Positions 46,620 through 59,300 of a DNA stretch of 64,000 nt are shown here, one piece after another. Origin of the DNA: Isoetes taiwanensis (taxonomy: Eukaryota; Streptophyta; Lycopodiopsida; Isoetales; Isoetaceae). The position numbers and the translations under genes are program-made. Position 1 is the first letter of the stretch; each line of letters starts with the position of its first letter. The stretch is taken from the NCBI GenBank assembly GCA_021234155.1, contig JAJEKV010000077.1:1721012-1785011 (forward strand), written 5' to 3'. The notes under the pieces are model-generated. The model was given only the letters and a program-made list of their open reading frames with translations. It had not been told where the DNA came from and searched no databases.

Positions 46620-48476
46620 TAATGGGATGTTGCTTGCCATCATTTCTTAGCAAAGAGCATTTAATGAAATTTAAACCAAAGATAGTTTGTCCCTTTATTT
46701 TTTAGAAAGATATATATAATGGATAGATATTATATTATGCATTATCTTTTTATCACCATTTTTAATACCATTTGCCACGCCATAGTGTGCATTAATGAAA
46801 TTAATAATGGTTAGATTTGTAAATATAATCTGCCTAGATTAGATGCCCTAATTTCGAAGGGATTCAGGTTAAATGCCCCAAAAATTGCGCCTCTTTGTAA
46901 TTTCTCTAAAAAGATCAAGGGCTATGATTTTGCCTTCTCTTGATCCGACAGCCTAGAGGCATGGTGTATGCCACCATGCATGACCCGGCTGTAGATCCTA
47001 AGGCTTAGAAGGTTGTGCCACCTCATTGGCCTCCAAATAAACTTCTAGATTGATTTGAATATGTAATCTATCCATGGGTACATCGCTTCCAAGTAATAAG
47101 ACCAAACATAGAGATAATAGCATTTATATTATTATATATTTACAATATTATATAATCATATTATATTTTTCTTTTATTTTTTCTTTTGTTGTTCCCGGTC
47201 CGTTTCCTCAACTAGTAAGTAACATTGGCTCTTTTTGGCTATCATCTGCTAATATGGAGGTTAGAGTTCTGGGTTAGACACACATTTAGTTCAATTTCAT
47301 GGTGTTCATACCCGAAAGGCTTTTCGGATTTAATGCAAACCCTCATTTGCCAGCTTGGTAAAGTTAAAGAAATGTTCGCGCGCCAAGCCCTCATTTGCCA
47401 CGAGTAAAGTTAAAAGAATGTTCAAGGCGTGTTTTGAACCGCGATAAATTTCTTGTATAAATAAAAGGTTTACAAGAAACTTATCAGTTGGAATTGAAAT
47501 AACTCTGCTCCTAGGGTCGTGAACGCTTTCTTTCCAATCCCCATGCTCCTTACTTAGTTATCAAGATTGCACTTGGATCATGTGTCAATCTAAGACCGCA
47601 GGTATTGGGTTGAAGTCAGCGCTTATTGCTTTGCATTCCCTGAAAGAATATTACGCGATACACGGATGTTGTGGAATAATAACCATGAGATTCCCACTAT
47701 TAAGGATAGTTCAGGAAAGTATGAAACCAAAAGTATTATAAGGTACAACAACATGCGTACTTAAGGCCAATGAAAAGCACATTGAACATGTGAACAAATC
47801 TAAGAAGAGCTCCAATACCAATCCAATACCAAAGATAAGCCACCACGATTTTAGCACTACGGGAATCAAAGAGATTTGCATTGCCCCGTGCCTTCGTAAA
47901 GAAGAAGAAGGAAATGACTCAAGAAAGTAAAGAAGTTAGATGTGGGAAATGAATTTTAAGAAGGAACTCAACATTAGTTTTACTTCAACAAGTTTAATCT
48001 ATCTAAATAACTACAATAAAAATTATCTTATGATGCAAGCTTATAAATATCAACCTATTGAGAAAAATGAAATACCTTGTTCCATCGTGAAAGCATTTAA
48101 TTCACACTTATCAGCTTTTGAAAGCATACATTAGGGGAAAGCCCAATATCCCCAAACCCACCAATTAAGTATTTTTTCTCTCGGGTGAAAGCATTCCGCA
48201 TTTAGCACCTAAACTTCAATTTGAGTTTTGATCATTATACTCACCTCTTGGAATGATAAAGAAGTGCAAATGCACTAGTATTTCATATAACCATAATGCA
48301 AATGTGCACCAAATATTAGATCGCAAATATAGAAGATGGCATTTGATGTACAACAAAAGCAAAGAAAGATCACGAAAAGGATCAGTGGAAAGTTTTTCAA
48401 CAAGAAAGTCTAAAATTATATTTTTATAAGCACTGCATTATATCGACCGGTAGTTAACCCCATCACATAGTATCTC
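46620..48476. other. No gene recognised
   Basis: AT-rich sequence with homopolymer-like AT tracts at 46700-46830 and 47090-47180. No motif-bearing frame. Confidence 0.45.
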
Positions 48477-48652
48477 ATGTCGATATACGAAAGTTGGCCC
48501 ACTATAGACATACGCCAGATCCTTGAGACAAACATTGGGCAAGGAAAAGGCCCACGCTGGCAGCTTTTGCTAAACCCATCGCAAGAAAATCTATTGGAAT
48601 ACTTACTCTTAGAGGGGCTGTGGGATGATTGCGAAGAAAATCCACTGAATTC

Positions 48653-48745
48653 ACTGCAAGAAATCTACCGTACTACGTAACAAACAAAGAAGAATGATAA
48701 CCTAGCGAAGGATTTCACTAATATTAAATTCACCTTATCAAAGGA
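48653..48745. repeat. ~93-bp dispersed repeat, copy 1
   Basis: Matches 50068-50160 in direct orientation (actgcaagaaatctac...gaatgataacctag...). The copies differ by a few substitutions and one short gap. Upstream, 48477-48680 is an open frame of 67 codons (SYESWPTIDIRQ-like start) ending inside the repeat, with no recognised family. Confidence 0.85.
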
Positions 48746-49309
48746 CATCGGCCCCGCCCCTTCCGGCCTCAGCTTAGTAACTATAATAAACCGTAGTACC
48801 CTAGTCATTAATCTACTATAGTCCGCCCTTGCTGCCTATCACCTATAATAAAACTTTATAACCACCTAGGCTCACCTGTACGTGTAGTCACCAGATTCGA
48901 AAGCAGTCGTGGATGCAAATGCATCACGCTTTAAAAACGAACCAATTCCAGATTTTGCATCCGGGTGAGCCCAGATCATATGATTTCGGTCAATAATTTG
49001 GTCAATATAATAAATGAGTGTTGGTAAATTTTGGTGGTTTTCCAAGCATTAAGAAAATGCTAGTACATCCAACAATATAAGCCAATCATGTATAAAAGCA
49101 ATTACGATTGCAAAGAAAGCAGTCACCACATGATGTTGAGAAAAAAAAAAATTGAGCTTCAACACTATTCCCCACTTCCAGCAGCTCTGAACAAAAGGTT
49201 TGGGCATTATGCAGCTGACGAGCTCATGCTAGTAAACCAAAAATGAAGCCTTCTCTTTCATCCAGAAGCAAGAAGGAAGAAAAATAGATTCCTCTGGGCA
49301 TTTAAACAG

Positions 49310-49960
49310 TCACTGGAATGTCCTTCTTCTTAACCGTGCTGTCAAGGACGCCATTTAATGCTGGGCAAATATTGACAATCTGCAAACAAACCTGCCTGTA
49401 TTAAATAAATGTATAGCCAAAATGGGCAAATTAAGGCTTTCTGTTAATTGTTCATTGTTTGCATCTCATTTTGTCTAATATGTTTCCTTCCCACTAAAGG
49501 GACTAGTTATTTTGAAGTATGTTGCTTCGTAGTGCTCCGCCTGCTGGAGTGCAAGTGACTGGTTCTCATCCATGTCTTATTCTTCATAATTTAGTGGAGT
49601 ATTACATCTGTCCTTTTTTCTGTTTCCTTTTTTGTTAAAGCATGGGCAGGCATTACCTGCTGATCCCACTGCTGCAACCTCGATATCATGCTCAAAATGA
49701 ATGACTTGCTTCCACCTTCCAGGAATGATGCAGTTTGCAATTAGCTTATGAAACCAGACAGCATCTTTAAAGACGACACTTAGACTATCATAAGTATAGA
49801 CCAACCAACCTGATCAATAGAACCCTCGTGATGCAGTCCCCGATATCATTCGAGCTGCAATTTTTCTGCCTGGATAATAAAGTCACCAACTATAATTGAA
49901 ATTCAATGGCAAAAGGCATCAAAATTCCTAACAAAGGAGTCTGTACCTTTTGTGGTCCAA
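49310..49960 (-). pseudogene. Exons of an unrecognised gene with an in-frame TGA
   Basis: A minus-strand exon (about 49870-49657) follows an acceptor-like TTATCCAG and ends at a good donor (TCAGCAG|GTAATG). It reads GRKIAARMISGTASRGFY, then TGA (49814-49816), then in the same frame SGWLVYTYDSLSVVFKDAVW and onward to IPGRWKQVIHFEHDIEVAAV. Coherent coding on both sides of the stop argues for a recent nonsense change or a base error. A further exon after TTTGCAG at about 49377 ends with a stop near 49310-49340, but its phase with the donor is uncertain. I cannot name the family. The remainder, 49961-51280, holds only the 93-bp repeat and no clear gene. Confidence 0.45.
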
Positions 49961-50067
49961 TCCTGTATGGCACCCAACTCTTGAAGCTGCAATCATTATG
50001 TCAGCATTAGTTGTAAGTAGAACCGATTGCAACACACAGCCAGTTATAATACCTGATATTTGTGTCT

Positions 50068-50160
50068 ACTGCAAGAAATCTACTGTACTACAGAACAAAA
50101 CAGCAAGAATGATAACCTAGTGAAGGATTTCACCAATATTAAATTCATTTATCAAGCTCA
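50068..50160. repeat. ~93-bp dispersed repeat, copy 2
   Basis: Direct copy of 48653-48745. It lies about 1.4 kb away, on the other side of the exons at 49.3-49.9 kb. Confidence 0.85.
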
Positions 50161-51288
50161 AGCCCACAAATCTTTCTCACATCCGGCCTTGCCGTTCACG
50201 GCTAAGGCTGGGCTCACATCCTAAGACTAAGACGTGTAAGGTTAAAATAGTCTAGCTTTCATCAACTGTTTTACAGGCCACTTCGACGGGCCAAATCTCC
50301 ACAACTATGTTCTGCGGTCGAATATTTATGGCAGCGATGTTGCAAGACTCAATTTCATGAAACGTGTCTGGTTATATTTATCCAAGACTGATTTTTGACT
50401 AGATACTGTAAGCTGCGAATGAAAAGCTTCAACGAAGTTTGAAATCTACTGTTTATGAGGAGCTGTTTGCAAGAAATGAGAGAGCAAGGTGAGAGAGGTT
50501 ACCCGAATATGGCGCAATAGGTTTCCCAAGAACATCAGACTTGCGCGATTTAGAAGCGGCTGCAAGAGCTCTCCGGCTCTTATATATACCTCAATCCAAG
50601 TTTTTGTGGTCTAGCTGCCACACAAATCCCGGAGGTCAAGACAGCTAGAAACAGAACAGGTGGAGCTTGAAGGAAAAAAACGATGCCTTAACTAGCAAGC
50701 AACCTCCATCTTCTGTTAGATGGGTATGGCGTGCTACGTGGCACGAGGAGAAGAGCGTCGATTGCGGCGCAGAACAAGAAAAAAGGAAAAAGAAAAATTA
50801 GAAACTGATTTATATATGTTTTGATAATGGTCACATTGCTTATAAAAAGGGACAAGGGTCATAAGCAAATAGGTCAAGTGTCACTTAGTCCAAAAGCATA
50901 ATCCAATAGTCCAATAATGAATTACCTACTCTATGGACAAGCATATTCATGATATCTATGAGAAAAGATATATGCGCGAGCATGCTACAAATATCCATCT
51001 TCTAGAAGCATAAAGTTTATTTGGCAAAGGTGTTTTGATAAGGCAGTCACCATCACTAGATACTTTTGTCAACGGTTTTGAAACATTTTATAATGGAGAA
51101 AAATGTTTTTAAATCTTATACACTAATAAGGTTAGCAAGGAGGAAGTTTATGAGTGGCTAAACTCTTCTTGAAGGGTAGTGTTGCCTTAAATTAAGAACT
51201 CAAGATGCATATTGATAGATGAGCAATCTATTTCAATCGTGTCAATTAGAAAATTATCATTTCTTCGATGTTTAAATCATTCTTTCCT

Positions 51289-51490
51289 TGTATAAAGCTA
51301 GAGATTAAGTCTCATGCTATATAAACTTACTTTACCATCTATTATGGAAATCGTAGGGAAATTGAGCATGCGATGGACATGTCGCACTCTGTATAAAGCT
51401 AGAGATTAAGTCTCATGCTATATAAACTTACTTTACCATCTATTATGGAAATCGTAGGGAAATTGAGCATGCAATGGATATGTCGCACTC
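51289..51490. repeat. 101-bp perfect-period tandem duplication
   Basis: Units 51289-51389 and 51390-51490 differ at two positions (g/a and c/t). Both begin tgtataaagctagagatt. The second unit runs into the open frame at 51415. Confidence 0.95.
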
Positions 51491-51864
51491 TGTCCTTTAC
51501 CATGGCACCACATTTGATATGTGAAAGTGAGAAATATGCAAAAGATATAGAGTTTGAGTTCTCAATAGAAGTGGGTGAGAATTCAATGCTAACAGCAAAG
51601 GAGCTTCTTTATCGAGTCAACATTATGCTTTCACCTACTCACAGGGCTAATTTAGTGCCACTTTGTAGCAGATCACACATCAACAATAGAACACTGATTG
51701 CTTATTTTGATGAAGATATAACCACTTCCTATAATTCATATACAAGGAAAATCTGGAAGCACCTTCTTAACTTGAAACAATTCTTTGAAAAAATTGGAAC
51801 TCCAGGCACAGAAGAGAAGAAACCAGATTTGGAGGGTTGGCTTAACCGAACTATCCTTCTGTAA
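51415..51864 (+). CDS. Unassigned ORF, 149 aa
   Basis: The frame starts within the second unit of the tandem duplication and reads through to a stop at 51864. The middle and end look like real protein (FSIEVGENSMLTAKELLYRV, FDEDITTSYNSYTRKIWKHL). It lies about 400 bp upstream of a LINE fragment on the same strand and could be part of that element or a separate gene scrap. No motif recognised. Confidence 0.3.
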   Translation: MLYKLTLPSIMEIVGKLSMQWICRTLSFTMAPHLICESEKYAKDIEFEFSIEVGENSMLTAKELLYRVNIMLSPTHRANLVPLCSRSHINNRTLIAYFDEDITTSYNSYTRKIWKHLLNLKQFFEKIGTPGTEEKKPDLEGWLNRTILL

Positions 51865-52269
51865 TAATACTTCAACTTCAGAAATTGGAAGAATGTATTG
51901 GTTCAAGAATTTGCATTTGAAGAAAATAATTAGACAACAAATTGGCATGTGCATTCCAATGTGCTTGCCAAACTAAAGGAGATTTTCTTGCATTGGAATT
52001 GTTGTTGGAAAATTTTAAAATGAGGCTCTTAGTTTGGCTGGAGGAATCTTAAGATGCACCTCCCTTATAGCATTCATTTTGATTTTTCTATCCCCCTTTC
52101 CACTCCCACGATTATTATGAAGTGGATTAGAGCTTGGATTAAAGTCAAGGGCATGTACTCATGGAAGGAAGGGCTCTCCCAGGACCAGCCAATTTTTTGA
52201 GCCCCCTCTCTAATCCTTGATGGTCCCAATATATGTTTGGCCACAAACTTCCCTGTTTAAACCAAGCAA

Positions 52270-52940
52270 TAGACTAGTAAAGGCATCATCTATATCAAGG
52301 ACATTATGAATGGCTTCAATTATCATAACTCTGTTCTCAGGGACTTGGGACATGACTCTGAACAACTGTTCAATAGCATCTCCCAGAGATTGGCAGTAGG
52401 TAATTGGCATAAGTCTGCTGATTCCTGGCATGTCAATGGTTTCTGTGGTCATAGGGTCAATAAGGCTTACAGATACGTTAACAGAAGCCAAGCTATCTCT
52501 CTCCATACTAAATGGGATATTGACGCTGGAGCAACCTATTCATCCCAAGATTAAGGCCTTCATGTGGCAGCTTTGGCATAAAGCCCTTGCCACAAATCAG
52601 AGATGGAGGCTTGGTATGTCTAACTCGGATGTATGTGTGAGGTGCTTGCAGGAACATGAAAATGAAGACCATCTCTTTAAAACCTGTCTCTGGGTTGAAT
52701 GGATCCTGGAACTAGCTGAAACTGAGCTTAATATGCCTTACCTTATGAGTATGCAAGCCATAGATTTCTTCTTTCCAGATAACCTTGTGGACTGGAGGAG
52801 ATACATCCTCCTCTGGAGAATTTAGAAAGGGAAAAATGCTTTCATTTTTAAAGAAAGAATTGTCTGGCCCAAGGCCATCATCAAGCAAGCTCAACATGAC
52901 ATAGACTGGGCCTATGAAATATTTGGTGATCAGGTTTAAT
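52270..52940 (+). pseudogene. LINE (non-LTR retrotransposon) C-terminal fragment, zf-RVT
   Basis: The zinc-binding region found after reverse transcriptase in plant LINEs is visible: PKIKAFMWQLWHKALATNQR, then C-x2-C (VCVRC), then HLF-x2-C (DHLFKTC). A frame shift near 52520 separates it from the preceding strand (SWHVNGFCGHRVNKAYRYVN). A stop at about 52824 interrupts the tail (WRI* KGKNAFIFK). The reverse transcriptase itself is missing, consistent with the usual 5' truncation or with decay. 52940-53330 is open in two frames without a recognised domain. Confidence 0.75.
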
Positions 52941-53949
52941 AGGTTTACTTCTAATCCTGTTCTTTGTAATTTGCTTTCAAGAAACATTCTGATTATGTTC
53001 AAAAAGCTGAAATGGAAAAGGATGCATCTTCACTCCAACGCCCTATGGCTTACTCAATTTGGGGTCAAGGTACTTAACGAGCACGAGGAGGGCTGCCACT
53101 GTCACTATGCATATACCACCAGCTATGATGAAAAAAGGCACATTCTCTGCATTGCAAAAGACAAGAAGGATCGCTTCAATCCCGGGAAGGCTCACTTATG
53201 CAATTGCCCCTTCTACTTGTTTATTGTGGCTAACAAAGGAGTGGGCAGAAAGGATCACACTCAGCAGGAGCCTAAGAAAAGAAATATGCAAATATTTGCC
53301 CTTCCAAATATGCACATATGCATAATATGTAACATTTTTTAACATTAATAGATACATATAACCTTCAACGAAAAAATAGTGATATGTAGAAGTAGAATTT
53401 CCAGTTTACAAATAAGCAAGTACAACAAGAATCATCATTTTGAGACTTAAGTTTTGGATATACCAAATTTTTGAAGATATGTTTTCCTGCACTAACACCA
53501 GCGAGCACCATAAAAGCTATGTTGAGCAAATAAAGATAATCAGCATAATAAGGTTCATGATTGTAGCAAGCTCTTCATCTAGGAAGTATCAAAAGGGGTT
53601 GTTGATGCCAACCTATAAATTCTGGAGGAGAATCCAAAGTTGAATACCAACTTGTGAAGCATCCAAGCAGTCTAGATTTAAGAAAGGATGAAAAAAAGAC
53701 GTGATCATCTATATACATATTCAATTTTTGTGAAACCTGCTTGAACTTCACCTGGAAAAAGACAAAAAAGGGTGAGACCTTCAGGGCATTTGTCAGCCTA
53801 CAACTGTTGAAATTTTTTTAAGTCATCATATTATTCTGCTTGCTGCATATTTTGAAACTTATTAAAGCTCTCCTCTTGCAGCACAACATGCTCTTCAACT
53901 ATGAAATGGGTAGAAAAATGGTCCCCAATATTCTACAAATTAACAAGGA

Positions 53950-54471
53950 AGTTACCTGGCATTGGTCTCCTCCAGATTGGTTGTTTTATTAGCAAACGAG
54001 ATCTCAAACGATAAGGTAGCTCCTACTCATCCTGCCTGTGAAATTTTATCAGATAGAAGAAAGGCTTTCAAGTGAATAAAATATAGAAGGTTAGGGGGCT
54101 TATCTGAAGTAGCCCTGCATTTTGTAACTCTTGGCTTGCATTGGAGCCGTAACTAGAACCTGGAATCGGAGGGCTTAGTTCGCTCTCCTGTAAACGATCT
54201 CCCTGCATCGAAATAGAACTGATCAGTTAATCTTTTTTCGTAAATCTCAAAGGGAGAAGAAAGGAATATCATGCCTGGCTTGGGTACGTTGGTTGCCTGG
54301 AGCACTCGACAAACAGAACACCTCATTCAGAAACTTTTGAGATGCGGCGTCAAAATATCTAAGCTCTACTGGCGTGTCAAGGCCTGGGCCGTGGCAAGAT
54401 GGGTATTGTGGGTAAAAATAAATGTGCATACTGCCTATTAGATAGAATGTTCTGAGGCCAGCAGGGCCCAT
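53950..54471 (-). CDS. Exons of an unrecognised gene
   Basis: On the minus strand, 54471-54270 reads MGPAGLRTFYLIGSMHIYFY, later PVELRYFDAASQKFLNEVFC. A second exon follows a good acceptor (CGATGCAG at about 54204) and reads GDRLQESELSPPIPGSSYGS. A third piece near 54020-53955 (GATLSFEISFANKTTNLEET) ends at a donor-like CCAG|GTAACT. The first exon starts 67 bp from the edge of the segmental duplication, so its promoter may lie inside the duplicated block. No family recognised. 53340-53949 has nothing else. Confidence 0.35.
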
Positions 54472-54537
54472 TAACGATTCAGAATGCTGTTATACATCAC
54501 CAAAGCTATGGAAAACGTGAAGAGGGAGATTATCTAG

Positions 54538-56320
54538 AAGCTGAGTGAGAGTTGTCCTCATCACAAAAGAAAAGCTTTTTATCTGCAAATATGGAAATTC
54601 GACCATAAATAGTGCGCCAGGTCGTTGTCGTATCTTGCAGCAGATGAATGGATGGAGGGGCCCTAGGAGCAATGGATGAACAAACTAATACCAGCATTTT
54701 GGACATGTGCTTACACCGGCCAAAGAAGCAGAAGACACATCTTCTGGAATTCTCCACTTTATAAAAGAAGGAGAAGAAAAGGAGAATCATGTTTGAATTG
54801 GAAACTTCTTTGTGGGCTGTTGTTCCTGTCCGTGTTGCTGCACATATATATATAAATTGAGAAGTTGAGCCGTGAAATGATTCACACAGTTGCAAAAGCC
54901 TAAATAGAGTTGTATTGGATATTGGCATTTGATCTGCTGAATAATGAGAGTGTTGGAGAGTTGAGCTTGAGATGGCTTTTGCCAAACTGTGCTATCAAGT
55001 AGCAAGAGGCATGATGGTGAATTGCGTACGAGGATGAGTGGATTTTGGAATTCTCTGCGGAATTTGATACCAGGTTAATTCTTGGAAGCAGAGGAGTTGT
55101 TCTACCAAAGAGGTTCCTGCCTTCTCCTTCTTCCAAGCAAGCCCTTGAAGTTGTAACAAAGCAGATCTTACACTTATAACATTGGCTGATTGTTTTGAGA
55201 AAGATAAGCAGCAGCTTAGAGCAGCAAATTTGTGAGCAGAAAGAGATGTTTGGAGGCCTTTTTGGGCTCAGAAAGTTTCTGAAAAGCATAAATCGGCAAG
55301 CGAGGTAGAAAACAAGCCCGTCTGCAGAAATGTGGACCCCTGGCTTGACGCGTTCTGGTTTGAGTCTAAAGCTTGCTTCCCACGTAAAAAAGCGCGAAGC
55401 CTGATATCAGCCCACGCACCTGTCCATCTCATACATGTCGGAATGTGCATTCCTTTCTTCCAATATCGCCTGCCACTGTTCGGACGTTGATGGACTTAAC
55501 TATTTGATTTTAGAAAGCTTACTTATTTCATTTTTCTGGATATAGGTAGAAATTTGTTAAGCACTTGAATCTTACAAAGATTTTATGCCACATAGTGGAG
55601 CACAATTACTCTTCAGAACTGATCTTGGATAGCCAAATTGATTGATCTTGGGTGCCAAATGCAAATTTGTAAAGTATCCTGGTTTCCTGATCTCCTGCAT
55701 CAAATTACCGGCTGCATCAAACTTCCGGCAAGAAAAAGCCAGAGCTGCATCAAACTTCCGGCTGAAAAAAGCCAGAGCAGCAAATCCGGCGCCACGTCAT
55801 CAACAATTACAATTACAATCCATGTTATAATCCAAAAGTGTCCAGATAAGAACCACATAAAGGTCCTGAGGGGACTAGTTATGTATGTTTTCAACACATT
55901 TGAACAAGTAAAAGTCATTTAATCTTTTTTGTGATTAAACTAGTAGAAGTCATGTTGCCAATCACTTGATCTTTATTGTGAAATTACGACATGCTCTCAA
56001 CGTGGATCTGTTGTGGAGGGTCGAACTAGTGTCTTCTCTATCTTTATGTAAAGAAATTATCTGACCACTGCTCGGGCGACAAACAACTCGGGCTTGTTGC
56101 TAATGCCGCTCACCAATACTTACTGTGAAAAAACTCCTTCATGTCCATTTACTATTACGTAATGTCATGCGGGTGTAATTTGGGGCCCAAACCCAATCTC
56201 AATTTGCCACATGGTAGACATAATAAATGTCACCCTAAAGTTTGGTTTGAGCTTACCTTTGCATTCCAGCTTGTTCTAGTCTGGTTTTCACTTGCATTCT
56301 ACCTTCTCATTCCAATTCTA
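54538..56320. repeat. Segmental duplication, copy B (~1.78 kb)
   Basis: Direct copy of 27671-29435, 26.9 kb away. It carries an extra internal doubling near 55685-55775, where gctgcatcaaacttccggc appears twice rather than once, plus many small indels. Confidence 0.9.
54925..55330 (+). pseudogene. Relic of a small plant protein gene, copy B
   Basis: Equivalent of 28075-28530. The start codon is lost (attggcatttg where copy A has atggcatttg). The block (E)AEELFYQRGSCLLLLPSKP is better preserved here than in copy A, while the FEF-containing block is shifted and ends in TGA. The ADLTLITLADCFEKDKQQ and RKFLK segments remain. Broken at sites different from copy A. Confidence 0.4.
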
Positions 56321-56329
56321 ATTCACTAG

Positions 56330-59300
56330 GACTCAGAGTATTTTGATATCCAATTTATATAATTGAATATGTCCTATATTTTTGAAGTGTGCTTCTGCCT
56401 AACTCCCTCATACAACATTTCTTCGCTTTCCTAGACTATTATCCACGGTAAAGCCGCTTAGGCCTTGACCACGAGACCCGTTGGATCTTTATTTTATCCA
56501 ACTAATTTAAAAATTAGATGTTCTTTTGAAATTATGATCTCATATTTTATATATGTGCTAGAACATGAATGCAAAGTTGGTCTTTCAAAGTCATCAAGTT
56601 TTGCCAACATTATTTTGATTCTCGTTTTCGACTACATATGGCATTTCATATGATGGCTTCATGAACATCATGTTCATAAGTTCATGGTTTCTCAAGGAAA
56701 TATGGAACTCTAGATGGGCTGGAGGTATAAGGATGTGCCATTACTTGACAAGGTTATCACTCATGGTACTATAGGTCCATTCTACAGGATTCCTATATGG
56801 GTGAGGGTTATCAAGTAATTTATCACAAACCTCGTTGGAGGAAGACCGACTGTACGCAAGCCAGATATGAATAGACTATTTTCCTGGCAAAAGCGCGTAT
56901 TCGAATGATGCCAATATCTATAATCAGACAAGAACCTCGGTTGAAATACCAAGTCGCATTTGGATGCACTTCATTAAAATTTTAAAATAAAGAAATGGAA
57001 AGAGTTAGGACAAAGATGATAAATTTGATGATGAGGTAGCCAGAAGCCAAGAGAACCAAATGGAAAAAAACAAATCGAAGGCATGGCCGAGATGGCAGTG
57101 GAGCAAGTGCTTGAGCGACTTCTATCGAGGTGAGCAACCCTTTTATACTCAGTTGGATGTAATTCCCTCATTCTCGAGTCGAGAACCTGCGATTATCATA
57201 ACTGATAACATTTATTATTTTAGGTCTCTAGTTTACATTCGCATTAGCAAAGTCACACTCAAAGGCATCTCAGGCTACTAATTTCACCCGCTCACCCCTG
57301 CCATAATGATTCCCCAGTGCAAATCACAATAATATGCAAATAGAATTTAATGAATTTCCGCTCACAACAAATCAAGGAAAGAATCAAGGTCCTATCTCTA
57401 GATCCCGAAGAAGAAATCTGGTCGGAGCTAAACTCAAATTGGAATCTTGGAGGGCCCACAAAACTTGTAATTTTTTTTTCTTTAATCTCAATTGAGTCCT
57501 AGCTGCAGAAGATGGTGATGTCCATTAGCTCGACAACTTGTAGATCCCGACAAAAATATAGACTAAGGAGATCTATCCTCCGGCACAAGCAAAAGCTATT
57601 ATTGATTGGTGCTTTGAGCGGGGATTCAATGTGGCCATAAGAGAAATATTGTGAATGTACTCTCTGTACTCGGGTTGTTGCTTTCGAGGTTTAAGTTTAT
57701 ATGGGGCAATGAAAAGTGTGAGCACACTGGCTCAAAACACACTCTTACTAGAGCTTTGGGATATACTTGCTCGTCTTCGCAGGTATTACATTTGTGCAAG
57801 GGATCCTAAGGAAAGAAAGATGATTTTCCAACTTAATGAACTATAAAGGATTATGCAAGCATTGCATGAGTGATGAGATCCATGGAGATTGGGGAAGAAG
57901 CATTTTTTACCTGGACATTGAAGATAAGATGCAAAGAAGAGTGTGTGGTGGAAATCATTTGACAAAGCAAATTTTAGGAATTATAAAGCACCTGTTCTCG
58001 CAAGAGGCTTTATATCATCTTCTAGTTGCTCTCAGAGCTTGAAAAAAATTGGAAGGTGCTCTAGATGTTGTTCCCCTTAGGTAGTCCGTGTGGGAAGAGA
58101 GTGGAACTGTTCTGATGGCATGATCACCACGGTCCCTTCGTCCACTGTAATATATATCGTAGTGATCTCATTTATAAATATAAAAAGTCTTTCAAGACTA
58201 GCACTTTGATGATTAAGTAAATAATTTCCTTAGTTGTTGATGTTTTTTTGGGTTGCCCCTAGGGGGGCAAACCCTCATGGGTTTCCTCGCATATTTCTAA
58301 GATATGCCAATATACCTAAGATATGCCTCTCGACCGCTAAAACCTCAGAATGGATCTGGCTACCTGGCTAGGGTCGCGACGCTTGAACCTGATAATCGTA
58401 TACAACAGAGTATAGGGCTGCGTATTCCTGGTCGCGATTTGTAATGTCATTTCCTTTGCAGAGGACATCTTTCCTCATCTTCGTGACATAAATTGGCCTG
58501 ATCTCGCTTCCGAGGTGCCTAAACGAATGCCCAAGGGACATGGCCATTTCTGGATTTGCATGCCATAGACAAAAAAGGTTTATATGATGTATCATGCTTC
58601 TAACAAGATAAACTATGCTTAGGGTTTCAGCTGTTTGTAGGCTGCTGTACGCAAATTTGATGTAGTTTCTCGCCTCCCCACTTGATGGATTTCCACCTTA
58701 AAACTTTGCTACGTAAGATTGATTTTTCCTCGAGGATTTGTTCTGCAAAAATTGTCGAGACTTTGGGACTTTACCATGGCGCGCATTCTTAGAGATCTTC
58801 AAAGCAGTAACCATGTTATATTTTTCTTTCTTTTGAGTGCTAACAATCTAAATCTCAACATATTTACTATCTCGTGGATTCAAAGATTTTGCCACGCGGA
58901 TACCCCTCAAACTTATTTAAGATAAGCATAATGATAACCATGAACTGCAAATTAAAAGAAACCATTATGGTTGAATGTATGTTTTCCTTAGAAACTGTGG
59001 AAAACACAAAACCATATGGTAGATGATGTTACGAATGGGGTGGATCATGTCAATTATGTAGCTCATTTCGGGAAAGCTTAAGGTGTTAACAATGATCGAG
59101 GTTTATTTGTCTCATTGCCATACTGTTCGTAAGTAAGCAATGCCAGGCTTCGCAAGAATAAGTGACATGGTCCACGCCAAACAATGGACCCTTAATTGGC
59201 GGAATGTAATGTCATCTTCTTTGCAATCGCTATCTTTTGGCATCCCATAAGGACTAAGGGAATGATAATTGCTTATTCATGTAATCTCCGCAATGTTTTG

